Shown piece after piece: positions 16,297 to 25,899 of a DNA stretch of 64,000 nt. The stretch covers positions 762,447 to 826,446 of the forward strand of contig JASFYF010000001.1 of the NCBI GenBank assembly GCA_030055465.1, read 5' to 3'. The notes under the pieces were generated by a model. The model saw only the letters and a program-made list of their open reading frames with translations. It made no database searches and was not told the origin of the DNA. The stretch comes from Candidatus Nezhaarchaeota archaeon. Its GTDB lineage: Archaea > Thermoproteota > Methanomethylicia > Nezhaarchaeales > WYZ-LMO8. Made by a program: the position numbers and the translations under genes. Within the stretch, counting starts at the first letter, position 1; every line of letters begins with the position of its first letter.

Positions 16297-16950
16297 ATGA
16301 TTCTGCGGTATTACCGCTCATCAGTACGTTTGTTAAGGAAGATAGGGGCATGGCAGCATAGGACAGAAGCATACCTACGCATCATTAAGGAGTTTATTGG
16401 AGGTTTATCGAAATTGACTGTCGTGGATATTGGATGCGGTTCAGGGGTTTTCAGCATTGCGTTGGCTCAGGACAACTTTGTTGTAGCTCTTGACATTAAC
16501 CGCAAACACCTGGAAGCAATCAAGAAAGTTGTTGCCGTGGTGAATGCGGACGCGCATTATTTACCCTTCAAGCCGGAAAGCTTTGACATCGTTCTCTCTC
16601 TCTCGTTAATGGAGCATCTGGAGAACCCCGCTGGTCATGTGGAATACTTGAAGAATGTTGTTAAACGTGGTGGGTGGCTTATACTGCAGCTTCCAAACTT
16701 ACAATACTTCTTCGAACCCCACAGCATGGTGCCTTTCCTATTCTTGTTGCCGCAGAAAATCCAAAAACTTGTCTTCAGAAAATTGGAGTATATATACGTG
16801 AACATGAATTTAACAATTAAAGGTGCCCTGAAACTTCTTTTATCTGCAGGATTCGCGCTAAGGAAAACCGTGAAAATTTACCATACCGAGGTCATGAGGC
16901 TAATACCATGGGCTCCCTCGTATATGTTTTTGCTGCAGAAGATGGGTTAA
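16297..16950 (+). CDS. Class I SAM-dependent methyltransferase
   Basis: About 217 residues from the ATG at 16297 (a TTG 51 bases earlier is possible but adds an unlikely cysteine-rich leader). Motif I VVDIGCGSGVFSIAL binds SAM, followed by VVALDINR (post-I acidic residue), VLSLSLMEHLENP and GGWLILQLPN, as in Methyltransf_11/23 proteins. The C-terminal part is hydrophobic (FLFLLPQKIQK), common in glycan or lipid-linked methyltransferases. It is the first of a series of AT-rich glycosylation genes. Target unknown, probably a sugar or lipid-linked intermediate by context. Confidence 0.8.
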   Translation: MILRYYRSSVRLLRKIGAWQHRTEAYLRIIKEFIGGLSKLTVVDIGCGSGVFSIALAQDNFVVALDINRKHLEAIKKVVAVVNADAHYLPFKPESFDIVLSLSLMEHLENPAGHVEYLKNVVKRGGWLILQLPNLQYFFEPHSMVPFLFLLPQKIQKLVFRKLEYIYVNMNLTIKGALKLLLSAGFALRKTVKIYHTEVMRLIPWAPSYMFLLQKMG

Positions 16951-16957
16951 GCGGTTG

Positions 16958-18070
16958 ATGCTGGAGCCTCTCGCTTTAGCTCTAGCGCTGGTGCACTTCG
17001 GGCTCCCATTAGCCTATTACTGGTATACTAAAGTCAGATGGTTTAAGAGACGTTGGGACATCACGATAGACGAAAACTACAGACCCCGGGTGACGACGGT
17101 CATACCCACGTATAACGAAGCAAAGCATATGGTAAGCAAACTCAATAATATCTACGAGCAAGAGTATCCGAGGGAGCTCGTAGAGGTTGTCGTGGTCGAT
17201 AGCGCCAGTACCGACAGAACTCCAGAGCTAGTAGAGAAGTGGGCGGCAGAGCATCAGGATATAAAAGTGAAGATAGTGCACGAAAGCTGTAGGCGCGGCA
17301 TGGTTCCAGCGATAAACTATGCTCTTAAGACAAACGAGCCTTCGGGCGAAATTGTGGTACTCACTGACGCCGATGCGTGGTGGCCAACCACTGCACTGAA
17401 GAACATAGTGAAGTACTTTGCAGACGATAAGGTTGGTGCGGTCACGGCTTCCGTAACTTACGAGGAACGGGATAAAGCCAACATGGAGGACATATACCGC
17501 CACTACTATAATATTCTGAGGATCTCGGAGTCCAAGAGACATAGCACACCAGTGCATAATGGTCCATTAGTAGCCTTCAGGAAGAACCTGCTCTATAAGA
17601 TAGGGTTGCTACCAGAATATGTCGGCAATGATGATAGTACCCCTGCGTCCGTTATCGCGTTTATGGGTTATAGGGCTATACAGGTAAACCATGTGGTGGT
17701 GAAGGAATATATTAGAGAGAACCAGTTTTGGAGAATAGTCAGGCGTGCGCAGCACCTCGTTGCTCACTTTGTCAAAACCAAGGGGTACGTCAAAAACAAG
17801 AACCTCTATCTATATGATAGGGACTTTGAGGTTATCTGGAAAATTGAGTGGTGGCTCCATGTAGCCAATCCTTGGTGTCTCTTAGCTTCTTTAGCTTTGT
17901 TTTTAACCTCCTACATAACCTCTCTTTCCATGGCTTCATTTGCGATAATGGTTGTTGGGGTATTCTTGCTAGGATCCAAAGTTTTTAGGACATGGGTGCT
18001 TCAGCAAATATGTCTAGCCATAGCTGCAATAAAAAACCTAAGATCCGTCAATATAGTTTGGAGCAAGTAA
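16958..18070 (+). CDS. Membrane-bound GT2 glycosyltransferase
   Basis: About 370 residues starting at ATG 16958 (TTG one codon earlier). A short N-terminal membrane helix precedes a GT2 domain: TTVIPTYNEAKH, VVVVDSASTDRTPEL, LTDADAWWP (the DxD-type metal site) and a later GNDDSTPASVI segment in the position of the ED acceptor motif. Two or three C-terminal helices anchor it. This arrangement resembles processive or lipid-linked-acceptor GT2 enzymes. It is one of several glycosyltransferases in this locus and probably adds a sugar to a membrane-linked glycan. Donor and acceptor are unknown. Confidence 0.85.
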   Translation: MLEPLALALALVHFGLPLAYYWYTKVRWFKRRWDITIDENYRPRVTTVIPTYNEAKHMVSKLNNIYEQEYPRELVEVVVVDSASTDRTPELVEKWAAEHQDIKVKIVHESCRRGMVPAINYALKTNEPSGEIVVLTDADAWWPTTALKNIVKYFADDKVGAVTASVTYEERDKANMEDIYRHYYNILRISESKRHSTPVHNGPLVAFRKNLLYKIGLLPEYVGNDDSTPASVIAFMGYRAIQVNHVVVKEYIRENQFWRIVRRAQHLVAHFVKTKGYVKNKNLYLYDRDFEVIWKIEWWLHVANPWCLLASLALFLTSYITSLSMASFAIMVVGVFLLGSKVFRTWVLQQICLAIAAIKNLRSVNIVWSK

Positions 18071-18095
18071 ATGGGCTTTAGATAGTGCCTGGAAA

Positions 18096-19160
18096 ATGAA
18101 AGTGCTGTATATATCACAGAGCTACCATCCACAAATAGGAGGCATAGAATACGTTGTCAAATCTGTGGCCGAGAGGCTTGTTAGGCGAGGACATGATGTT
18201 GCTGTGCTTTGCGGCGAACCGGATATAGAGAAATCATGCGAGGAACTGGTTAATGGCGTCCATGTTGTGCGGTGGCCTGTTTATGCTCCTGGAGACGCTT
18301 ATCACATTCCGAGGATGAGGAGTAACCTGAAAAGATGGCTTATCAAATCTGTTAAGTATTATGATGTGGTTCACTTCCATAGCGTCCATAGCATGTTTAC
18401 TATGTATTCCTTAAGTGTGTTAAGGGATTTTAAAGTACACCAGGTTTTAACTCCACACTATCATGGTACCGGTCATACTTTTTTCAGGAGAATCTTATGG
18501 AATGTTTGGAGGAGACATGTTAGAAACCTTTTAGTACATGTTGATATTGTCCACTCGGTTTCAGAATATGAAGCACAACTTCTGGCTAAGGATTTTAGAG
18601 TAAATCCTGTTATTGTAGAGCATGGTGTTGAAGAGTGGATTCTGGAGGTCGATTGGAACCCCTCAGGCTACGTTATGTATAGCGGCAGGATCGAGAAGTA
18701 TAAAAATATTCACAGGTTGGCGAACATCGTAAAACACCTGAATAATATGGGTCTAAGCTTGGAGCTGAAGGTCTTCGGAGAGGGTAGTTTTAAGCACAGA
18801 CTCAAGCGGCACCTTGATAACATTGGAATCAAGTATGAGTTCAAGCCGCCACAACCCTACAATGAATACATTAACTATCTTTCGAGGGCCAGCCTTTTCG
18901 GGCTTCTCTCAGAGAAAGAAGCCTTTGGACAAACGGTTAACGAGGCGAACGCCATAGGCGTGCCAGTAGTGGTCGCTGAGCCTTGGGGACGAAACTTCGC
19001 TGAACGAAGCAGAGCCCTCATAGTTCAGCTTGATGAGAGCGATGAAATGATAGCTGGGGAGATAGCCTCCTTCTTAAGAGAAGTTGGAAGACAGGCTAGA
19101 TCGCGGGTTATGGGCTGGGACCAAGTGGTAAACACGTACATTGAGATCCTATACCCCTGA
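18096..19160 (+). CDS. GT4 glycosyltransferase
   Basis: A 354-residue GT-B enzyme of normal size. The N-terminal half begins with YISQSYHPQIGGIEYVV, the acceptor-domain glycine loop of GT4, and the C-terminal half carries GYVMYSGRIEKYKNIHRL and a donor-binding SEKEAFGQTVNEANAIGVPV, equivalent to the EX7E motif (Glu spacing EAFGQTVNE). It is one base from the FkbM-type gene, whose ATG overlaps its stop. A decayed copy of its C-terminal end lies at 19931-20113. Donor unknown. Confidence 0.9.
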   Translation: MKVLYISQSYHPQIGGIEYVVKSVAERLVRRGHDVAVLCGEPDIEKSCEELVNGVHVVRWPVYAPGDAYHIPRMRSNLKRWLIKSVKYYDVVHFHSVHSMFTMYSLSVLRDFKVHQVLTPHYHGTGHTFFRRILWNVWRRHVRNLLVHVDIVHSVSEYEAQLLAKDFRVNPVIVEHGVEEWILEVDWNPSGYVMYSGRIEKYKNIHRLANIVKHLNNMGLSLELKVFGEGSFKHRLKRHLDNIGIKYEFKPPQPYNEYINYLSRASLFGLLSEKEAFGQTVNEANAIGVPVVVAEPWGRNFAERSRALIVQLDESDEMIAGEIASFLREVGRQARSRVMGWDQVVNTYIEILYP

Positions 19161-19894
19161 TGAAGAGAGTATTTGTTGCTTTAACATCGATACTGCAGAG
19201 TTTAAGGTTAGTAGTTTGGTGGGTTGTGAAGTTATTTGCCCTTGCATACGGAACACTTTTCTTTCACTCAGATCATGTTACATTGCCGACTGTATGGGGC
19301 TGTCGCTTTATTCTTCCTAAAAAAGGCTTTTCAAAGTATCTGCTGTTGTCGATTATGACCGGATTATATGAATTAGAGTGGCGGCCTTACTTTGACAGCT
19401 TTATAAGATCTGCTAGGTTTTTCGTTGATGTTGGCGCTGCCGCTGATGGATATTACTCGTTTAGAGCATTCAAAATGAATAAACGCCTCAGATCAGTGGC
19501 TTTAGAACCTCTTCAATTTGAGTTTGAGTACTTGATTAAGAATGTCCTGGTCAACCGGGCTTCTGAAAGAATTATTCCATTAAAGTTGGCTTTGGGCGAA
19601 GGATGCGGGGAAATACTGGTTGGTCAAGAAAAGGTTCCCATGCTAAGCCTAGACGAACTCGTTGAAAGATTGATTTTGCCTCATGTAGACGTCATTAAAA
19701 TAGATGTTGAAGGCGCTGGGTTAAGCGTCATCCAAGGGGCCTTGATGACTATAAGCAAGAATAGGCCCATAATCTTCTTGGAAATTCATAACGACCTTGA
19801 AAATCAAGCGCTAGAAACCCTTAAAACTTTTGGATACAATTTTATTATCAGGAAAGGAAAGGCCGTCGCTATACCTCAAACATGCAGAAGATAA
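19160..19894 (+). CDS. FkbM-family methyltransferase
   Basis: A 244-residue protein with an N-terminal hydrophobic segment (about residues 5-35) and an FkbM-type SAM-binding domain: RFFVDVGAAADGYYSF (motif I region), VALEPLQFEFEYL, and the characteristic VDVIKIDVEGAGLSVIQGA followed by PIIFLEIHND. These enzymes methylate sugar hydroxyls in glycans and natural products. The start overlaps the preceding GT4 stop, so the two genes are coupled and probably act on the same glycan. Confidence 0.88.
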   Translation: MKRVFVALTSILQSLRLVVWWVVKLFALAYGTLFFHSDHVTLPTVWGCRFILPKKGFSKYLLLSIMTGLYELEWRPYFDSFIRSARFFVDVGAAADGYYSFRAFKMNKRLRSVALEPLQFEFEYLIKNVLVNRASERIIPLKLALGEGCGEILVGQEKVPMLSLDELVERLILPHVDVIKIDVEGAGLSVIQGALMTISKNRPIIFLEIHNDLENQALETLKTFGYNFIIRKGKAVAIPQTCRR

Positions 19895-19930
19895 TAAAGG
19901 TGCCGAGACTTCAAGAGAACGATTCGAAAC

Positions 19931-20113
19931 TTGAAGGGAATGAATTTCAGCGGTAGAAAGAAGACTCTTGTAATAGATTTAAAGAAAGACGATTATGCGA
20001 TTGCTAGCGAAACAAGAGACTTCATAGGAAGATGCACGAAATATCCTCAATCAAATGTTCCCCGCTGGAGCGAAGTCGTTGAAGCGTATTTCAAACAATT
20101 ATATAGCGGCTAA
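19931..20113 (+). pseudogene. C-terminal remnant of a GT4 glycosyltransferase
   Basis: An isolated 60-codon frame that aligns with the last 57 residues of the intact GT4 at 18096-19160. Matches include GMNFSGRKKTLVIDL against GRNFAERSRALIVQL, and WSEVVEAYFKQLY against WDQVVNTYIEILY. There is no catalytic domain in front of it, so it is the tail of a deleted paralogue. No other family explains it. Confidence 0.7.
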
Positions 20114-20362
20114 CAAGCGAAGGAGTGTAGTGTTGAACAAATTGAAATTGGTTGGTTTCTTTGATGTCAGTGCGATTATCATTCTCAAGAATTTGTAGTC
20201 AATGTCTTGTTGAAGGCGTTAAAGGTAGTCTTATCGGCACAATTAGGCAAAAGTGTTATCTGCTTAGAAGTAGTTAACCTCATGGTCTTTTAAAATTTAA
20301 GGCTATAAAGCAGATCTTAATGTAAGTTATAATTGCCAAAAAATCTTTGGTGTGTTGAGTCA

Positions 20363-21214
20363 ATGAAGGTTTCGGTTGTTGTTCCAAGCAAAGGCGGATA
20401 TTACTTGAAATATCTCCTTCCAAGTCTTAATAACCAATCACTCAAGCCTGATGAGGTAATTCTTATTCTAAAGAACTGTAACTTGAGAGATATCGAAGCC
20501 TTGTGCAATCAGTATACTTTAAACTGCGTTATTATTGAACAGAAGCGAGGATACTACACATCAGCGCTCAATTTAGGAAAACGTGAAGCATCTGGTGAAG
20601 TCATCATATTTACCGACGATGATGCCATCCCACCGAGGCGTTGGGTTAAGCGTTATGTAAAAATTTGGAAAAAAGCGCTGTATAACATTGGTAGCATTTC
20701 AAGCAGAGACTTTTATATAAGATTAAACGGTTTAAGAGTTGTCCCGACAAAAGATGACGCTATTGAAACTAGGATCTATAGATGGTTCGTTAGACCATGT
20801 CTCGAGCCTCCTCTCTCCGTGTTAAAAAAGTACAGATTTGGAGTTTACATCGATAAACGGCTTAATGTAGTTCATGGCCCATTTCTACCTTATAAAGCGT
20901 GTTTTTCACTGCCATATAGAGGCGTAAATATGAGTTTTAGGAAAGAAGCAATAAATGAAGCTGATTTCCCTGTGCATCCCTCTCTGAAGAGAGGATTTGG
21001 AAATGAGCAATATGTTGGTCTACAACTTGTGCTTAAGAAGTGGGAATTAGTATACACACCATCTAATCCGACCTTGCATATACAACGGAAAGAAAGTCTT
21101 TCGAGGATAGCAACAAAAGTTCAAAGGGCTGAGCTAAAGTACGAAACCTCGATAATGAGGGGTTTATTCAATAACCTTCTTTTGAGGGGTATCGCTGAGG
21201 GATTTAAAGAATAA
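20363..21214 (+). CDS. GT2 glycosyltransferase
   Basis: About 283 residues from the ATG at 20363. It opens with VSVVVPSKGGYYLKYLLPSL, then the metal-binding IIFTDDDAIPP, and later RGVNMSFRKEA with GNEQYVG, the positions of the GT2 acceptor and base motifs. A related enzyme with the same layout (FLDDDA, FPGVNMAWRREA, SNEQYLA) lies at 50328-51299, so the two are paralogues. No membrane helix. Preceded by 250 gene-free bases with several TTTAA-like elements. Substrates unknown. Confidence 0.85.
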   Translation: MKVSVVVPSKGGYYLKYLLPSLNNQSLKPDEVILILKNCNLRDIEALCNQYTLNCVIIEQKRGYYTSALNLGKREASGEVIIFTDDDAIPPRRWVKRYVKIWKKALYNIGSISSRDFYIRLNGLRVVPTKDDAIETRIYRWFVRPCLEPPLSVLKKYRFGVYIDKRLNVVHGPFLPYKACFSLPYRGVNMSFRKEAINEADFPVHPSLKRGFGNEQYVGLQLVLKKWELVYTPSNPTLHIQRKESLSRIATKVQRAELKYETSIMRGLFNNLLLRGIAEGFKE

Positions 21215-21521
21215 GGAATCTTTAAGATCAATGGTATTAATCCTGGGAATAGGATTTGCTAAATGCTGTTAATTCTCTATTGATACAATGTAATCCTGTA
21301 TCAGGGCATAGAGATTATAGTAGCAGATTACATGTCATCTGACCGTACACCTCAAACGTTTGACGAATATTAAATGAGCCTTTAGACCTGAGCACCTATC
21401 GAAATCCTCGCTAATAAAACATTGATGCCATGAGCTTTAAGGTTCTGGATCCGCTTTACCATAAAAGTGCTGTGGAGTTTATTTATATAAACCTTGCAAA
21501 CCATTCAGAAAGAACAGATAT
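21215..21521. other. AT-rich gene-free stretch with an inverted repeat and a TATA box
   Basis: No coding sequence seen. It contains the inverted repeat TGATACA/TGTATCA at 21281-21303 and, at 21481-21490, ATTTATATAA, a good TATA box for the membrane-protein gene that begins at 21522. Confidence 0.5.
21281..21306. repeat. Inverted repeat TGATACA-N9-TGTATCA
   Basis: Seven-base perfect arms at 21281-21287 and 21297-21303, followed by GGG. The same words, TGATACA and TGTATCAGGG, make up the tandem operator-like repeat at 38302-38336 in front of an archaeal ATPase gene, so this may be a decayed copy of that site. Confidence 0.4.
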
Positions 21522-23537
21522 TTGCTAGGAACAAATTTAAGATCATATAATATGCATAATTCTGTTGTTATGAAGCAAAGTATTTCAAAAATAACTTCGT
21601 TTTTATCTTTGCTTTTACCATTAATTATGCTCATTTATAGGGAGTCTGTAATAAGAGTTTTTGGAGCTGTGGTATCCTACTTGATCATCTTTGCATTCGC
21701 CCTCCTCTTCTTATGGTCATTAATATATAATGTCATCAAGCCCGGCGAAGTTAAACGGATTTTTTGGAATGACTCTAATGCTTTTTCAACTCTTTTGTTC
21801 CATCTTTATCCTTTTCTATGTATCATCTCGATCTCAACATGCGCCTTATTGGGCTCTCGGTCAATCCTTTTAGTTATCATCTGTTTAGGACTTTCCCTAT
21901 CATCTTTTTTGGCAGTACTTTTTAAAGCTGCAAATAATGCTATATTATTTGGCATTAATATTCTCTTCCTAACATTTATATTATCTGTGTATTTGTTTTT
22001 CCCCCCATCGCTTGGTAACGACACTTGGAGAGATATTGCTTGGGCTGAAGCTATAGATAAAGGCTTTAGTTGGCCAATGTTCACTGCGTACCCCTTTCCT
22101 ATAATTCCCATATTGTACTCGGTATCATCTAAAATTATCGGCCTTTCAACCGTAGAAACAAGCGCTTTGATAGGTCTCGCTTATATAGAATTAGTGATCA
22201 TCCTTGTTTTTGTTATAAGCCGTATATTGGCCAGATACGTCACTTTATCATCACCCATAATCGTACTTCTAACCATCTCAAACCCACTTATCACACTTTG
22301 GGTAGTGCACTTTATTCCACAAGCATATGCTGTGTTTCTTTTCTTATTTATCGTGTTGTTTACAGTTAAAGAACTTAAAGAAGGTCAAAGTATTTTAGTT
22401 TTGACGTTTCTTATAACCCTCGCTTTAGTCTTTAGTCATGCTGTTGCCAGCATTTTAACAGCGTTCATGCTCTTATGCGTATTAAGTGGCATGAAATTTC
22501 TCCAAATGGATAGAATTTCCAAAACAAATTATCAATATGTAAAGTCAACCGTCAAGCTTTTGCTCATAGTTTTTTTGGCTTATGCGGTGTTTACAACTTT
22601 AATTGAGGTTTTAGTTATGGGTGCGAAGAACATCTTAAGCACTCTTTCGAAGACTGTTATGGGCGTGAAGACTGTTATGGGCGTAGCGCCACTGCGTACC
22701 AACTTCATAAATACGGTGGAAAGTCCGCTATGTACAGCATTACTTAGTTATGGTTCGCTAGTCGTATGCACGGTAAGCGCATTCTTCGCGTGGCTTGAGA
22801 ATAAACCTTCAAGGAGCATTACGGCAACCTTTGCAGAGGCGGGTTTTCTTTTAGGGTTTTCCTTATTAGCTACGGGCATGCTTGGAATCATATATAATCC
22901 TGAGTTTGTTCTCGACAGATACTTAGGGTTGCAAGCGATTCTCATCCTAATTGTTTTATCAGTAAACGGCTTTAATACCTTATTAAGGAGAGGAAAGATT
23001 GGAAAAACTTTTGTTTTGGCTCTCGCTACTCTCTTAATAGCCTCAACAATTTATGGTGGCACATTCACTCCAGACCAAGGCTTCCTCAATAATTCGAACG
23101 TATACGCAGTGCATGCCCCAATAAACTGGAATGAAAAGACAAGCTTAGATTTAATAGTGTCGTACATCAAAGGTTTAACGGTTTATGCAGATTGGAGAAC
23201 TTCAGTCTTCCTAATATGGCTTTATGAATGTAAAAGCGAAGTTTCAGCCGTCGAAAGTATAGATGCACCATTTGGCTTTAGGTTCTATCCAGATGAAGTT
23301 TCAATTGTAAATCTTGGTGCTTATGATACTCAATTAAGTTTGCTTGAAAACGGATCAATAGGTATATCTTTCGGAAACAGCTTAGAGCCCATACATCCTA
23401 ATAGCATATTCATATATAGGCGTTCTACGCTCACTAAACTTAATTCTCTGAAGAATTTAGATGAAACTCGCCTATACCATAAGCTCATTGATTACAGAAA
23501 GGTCTACTGCGGGCCCGTAGAGATTTTTGTTCTTTAG
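21522..23537 (+). CDS. Polytopic membrane protein of the glycan locus, possible GT-C glycosyltransferase
   Basis: A 671-residue protein with about 13-14 membrane helices and a C-terminal soluble domain of about 130 residues. A loop after the third or fourth helix has GNDTWRDIAWAEAIDKG, with acidic residues placed as in the first loop of GT-C enzymes. The TTG start at 21522 lies just downstream of a TATA box at 21481-21490; an ATG at 21552 is an alternative. It resembles in layout the protein at 62573-64000. A tandem 18-base duplication (around 22653-22689) repeats KTVMGV within it, in frame. It could be a glycosyltransferase or a polymerase using lipid-linked glycans; the family is not certain. 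Confidence 0.65.
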   Translation: MLGTNLRSYNMHNSVVMKQSISKITSFLSLLLPLIMLIYRESVIRVFGAVVSYLIIFAFALLFLWSLIYNVIKPGEVKRIFWNDSNAFSTLLFHLYPFLCIISISTCALLGSRSILLVIICLGLSLSSFLAVLFKAANNAILFGINILFLTFILSVYLFFPPSLGNDTWRDIAWAEAIDKGFSWPMFTAYPFPIIPILYSVSSKIIGLSTVETSALIGLAYIELVIILVFVISRILARYVTLSSPIIVLLTISNPLITLWVVHFIPQAYAVFLFLFIVLFTVKELKEGQSILVLTFLITLALVFSHAVASILTAFMLLCVLSGMKFLQMDRISKTNYQYVKSTVKLLLIVFLAYAVFTTLIEVLVMGAKNILSTLSKTVMGVKTVMGVAPLRTNFINTVESPLCTALLSYGSLVVCTVSAFFAWLENKPSRSITATFAEAGFLLGFSLLATGMLGIIYNPEFVLDRYLGLQAILILIVLSVNGFNTLLRRGKIGKTFVLALATLLIASTIYGGTFTPDQGFLNNSNVYAVHAPINWNEKTSLDLIVSYIKGLTVYADWRTSVFLIWLYECKSEVSAVESIDAPFGFRFYPDEVSIVNLGAYDTQLSLLENGSIGISFGNSLEPIHPNSIFIYRRSTLTKLNSLKNLDETRLYHKLIDYRKVYCGPVEIFVL

Positions 23538-23548
23538 GTGGCATATTA

Positions 23549-24664
23549 ATGAAGGTTGCTTTTGTGGTTGCCGGCCCTATGTACCCTGATGCTGTAGGTG
23601 GCGCAGAGATATTCACGGGCATGATTGCCAAAAGCCTATCTAACCTAGGATCTGAGGTTCATATCGTAGCCTACGAGGGCGTTAAATTCCATAATAAGCG
23701 AGATAACAAAATCGTATGGCACGGCATAAAGATGAAGATGCCTTTCCTAGGAAGAACCTTAACTTTTGCAGTTAAAGCCCTCGGAGTGTTGCTGGGAATT
23801 AAGCCTGATGTATGTATTGCCAATATGGGGCACTCTGTTTTACCATGCCTGGCATATTCGCTTCTTGTCAAAAGGCCGATTATGGTTAGAATGGCCGGCG
23901 GAGAATTTGTGGCAGCTTTTAAAAACAGGAATTTGGGACTATGGGCGAAGATATATTCAAGGTTTATGATCGAAATGTCAAGAAAATGCTACATAATAAC
24001 CCTTAACAGAGATGCCTACTCAACTTTCCGACTAAAAAAGATCGGAAAGAAAATATTCTTGATCCCAAATCCAATTAAAGACGAGTTTTTTGAAGTTAAA
24101 CCCAAACTAGATGGTTTTAACATAGTATACGTAGGAGGCTTAAAAGCAAGTAAGGGCCTTCATACACTCATAAAGGCCTTCGTAGAGGTGTCTGAGAAAA
24201 ATCCCAATGCTAGACTCCTTCTAGTGGGCGACGGTCCGCTCAGAAAAACTTTAGAAGAAATGATACATAGGCTGAACTTAAAGGGTAAAGTGTTGATCAC
24301 AGGATTTGTTCTAAATGATTATATTCCCAAAATTCTTGAAAAAGCCTCTGCCTTTGTTCTTCCATCACATTCGGAGGGATTATCAAATTCATTGTTACAG
24401 GCGATGGCCGCCGGGCTTCCATGTATAGTTTCGAATATAGAGGAAAATAAATACATCATCATTGACGGCTATAATGGTCTTATATTTGAGCTAGGTCAAC
24501 CTAAATCTTTAGCAGCTGCAATGACGCGTGTAATTACAGATAAAAAGTTTGCTTTAAAGATTGGATATAATGCTAGAAATAGTGTTTTTAATCTCAGGAT
24601 TTCGAATATAACAAAACTTTACATTCAAGCAATCTTTGACACCATTAAGGATTACAACAATTAA
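23549..24664 (+). CDS. GT4 glycosyltransferase
   Basis: A 371-residue GT-B enzyme. The N-terminal glycine loop is AGPMYPDAVGGAEIFTGMIA; the donor domain has FNIVYVGGLKASKGLHTL, LLVGDGPLR and PSHSEGLSNSLLQAMAAGLP, the EX7E-type donor-binding motif (Glu at the first position, Gln-Ala at the second). The start is an ATG 11 bases after the membrane-protein stop, so they are probably cotranscribed. Sugar donor unknown. Confidence 0.92.
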   Translation: MKVAFVVAGPMYPDAVGGAEIFTGMIAKSLSNLGSEVHIVAYEGVKFHNKRDNKIVWHGIKMKMPFLGRTLTFAVKALGVLLGIKPDVCIANMGHSVLPCLAYSLLVKRPIMVRMAGGEFVAAFKNRNLGLWAKIYSRFMIEMSRKCYIITLNRDAYSTFRLKKIGKKIFLIPNPIKDEFFEVKPKLDGFNIVYVGGLKASKGLHTLIKAFVEVSEKNPNARLLLVGDGPLRKTLEEMIHRLNLKGKVLITGFVLNDYIPKILEKASAFVLPSHSEGLSNSLLQAMAAGLPCIVSNIEENKYIIIDGYNGLIFELGQPKSLAAAMTRVITDKKFALKIGYNARNSVFNLRISNITKLYIQAIFDTIKDYNN

Positions 24665-24704
24665 TTATGCTATCAAATTAGGATATAATCGGAGAACCTA
24701 GATA

Positions 24705-25892
24705 ATGATGGATGTTTGCCGAAAAATAATTTCTAATCTAGCTCTTTTGAAGGGTTATGGTACAACCTTCTTTAAAGAGTACAATAGGATAGCGAGCATT
24801 AAAGATAGGGCATCCCTTTCGACGTTGCAGTATAGATTATTGAAAGCCCTTGTCTCACGTGCATACATTACTGTGCCTTACTATCATAGTGTTTTACGCG
24901 ATGTTATTAGGGAAGGCTTCGAAACAGCAAGTCTGGAGAGGTTGCCCATTTTAACTAAGAATGTCATTAGAAAATATTGGAATGAACTTTTATCAAATGA
25001 CATTAACTCAAGGAGATGGTACTATAACACGTCTGGAGGCTCAACCGGCGAACCTTTAAGACTAGTGCAGGATAACATATATGACATGTGGGGTGCCATA
25101 GCCTACCTCTATTATTATAGAGTAATGCTGGGAGTGGATGAGCCCACCGTTAAGAAGGTTCTTCTCTGGGGCTCTGAGAGAGATATCTTCCGAGGAGGAA
25201 AATACTCATTGAAAGAATATGCCAAGAACAGGGTGATTATGAATACTGTTTTTCTAAATACTTTCAAAATGACAGTTGGGGATATGGAACGTTACGTCAG
25301 AATTATAAACAGTTTTAAGCCTGTGATAATAAGAGGCTATTTACTTCGTTTACTTAGAAGAGATGGTTTCAAAGTCTATGGTATTGATGTCTCAACATAC
25401 ATCATTAATACGCTAATTCAGAAGCTCCAAAAGCACGGTATCCAATTAATATATGGCGACATTTCACGTCTGAATGTAAACTGCAAGGGTATGTTTGATG
25501 CAGTTTTTGCATTAGACGTGTTGGAGCATATTCCGAACCTAGAGCAAGCTCTATTAAACATAAAAGATCTCTTAAAAAAAGATCTCTTAAAAAAAGGAGG
25601 GTTACTGATTGCAACTGTGCCAGTTGGAGAAAATCCCTTTGAGAGATTAGCAAAGTGTCCTAAATGCGGCCATATTTTCCATCCGTTCGGCTATGTTCAC
25701 TTCTTTAAAAATATGAACGATTTAAAAGTTCTTTTAGATCATTATTATGAAATTATTGAATATGGTGTTGTTCCACCATCCACCGTATCAGGGCGCGCGT
25801 CACTATTGATAAGAAGGCTTCTGAAAGTTCTACGAATAGAAAAGACTCAGAATGTGTCAACTCTATACCTAATAGCAAAAACTCGAGAATAA
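24705..25892 (+). pseudogene. Chimeric frame: N-terminal CapK/phenylacetate-CoA ligase-like part joined to a methyltransferase lacking motif I
   Basis: A continuous 395-codon frame with two incompatible halves. Residues 1 to about 212 match CapK/PaaK-like adenylate-forming proteins: YYNTSGGSTGEPLRLVQD is the ATP-binding phosphate loop, then LLWGSERD and a domain that breaks off at KPVIIRGY, about midway through the family's usual 430 residues. From about residue 213 the frame becomes a class I methyltransferase that begins only after motif I (VYGIDVS, FDAVFALDVLEHIPNLEQAL, KGGLLIATVPVG) and includes a C-x2-C-x4-H-like segment. Neither half is complete. The junction is near 25341. A 15-base tandem duplication at about 25565-25594 adds KDLLK in frame. 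A deletion joining two neighbouring genes is the simplest explanation. Confidence 0.75.
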
Positions 25893-25899
25893 TGCGAGT

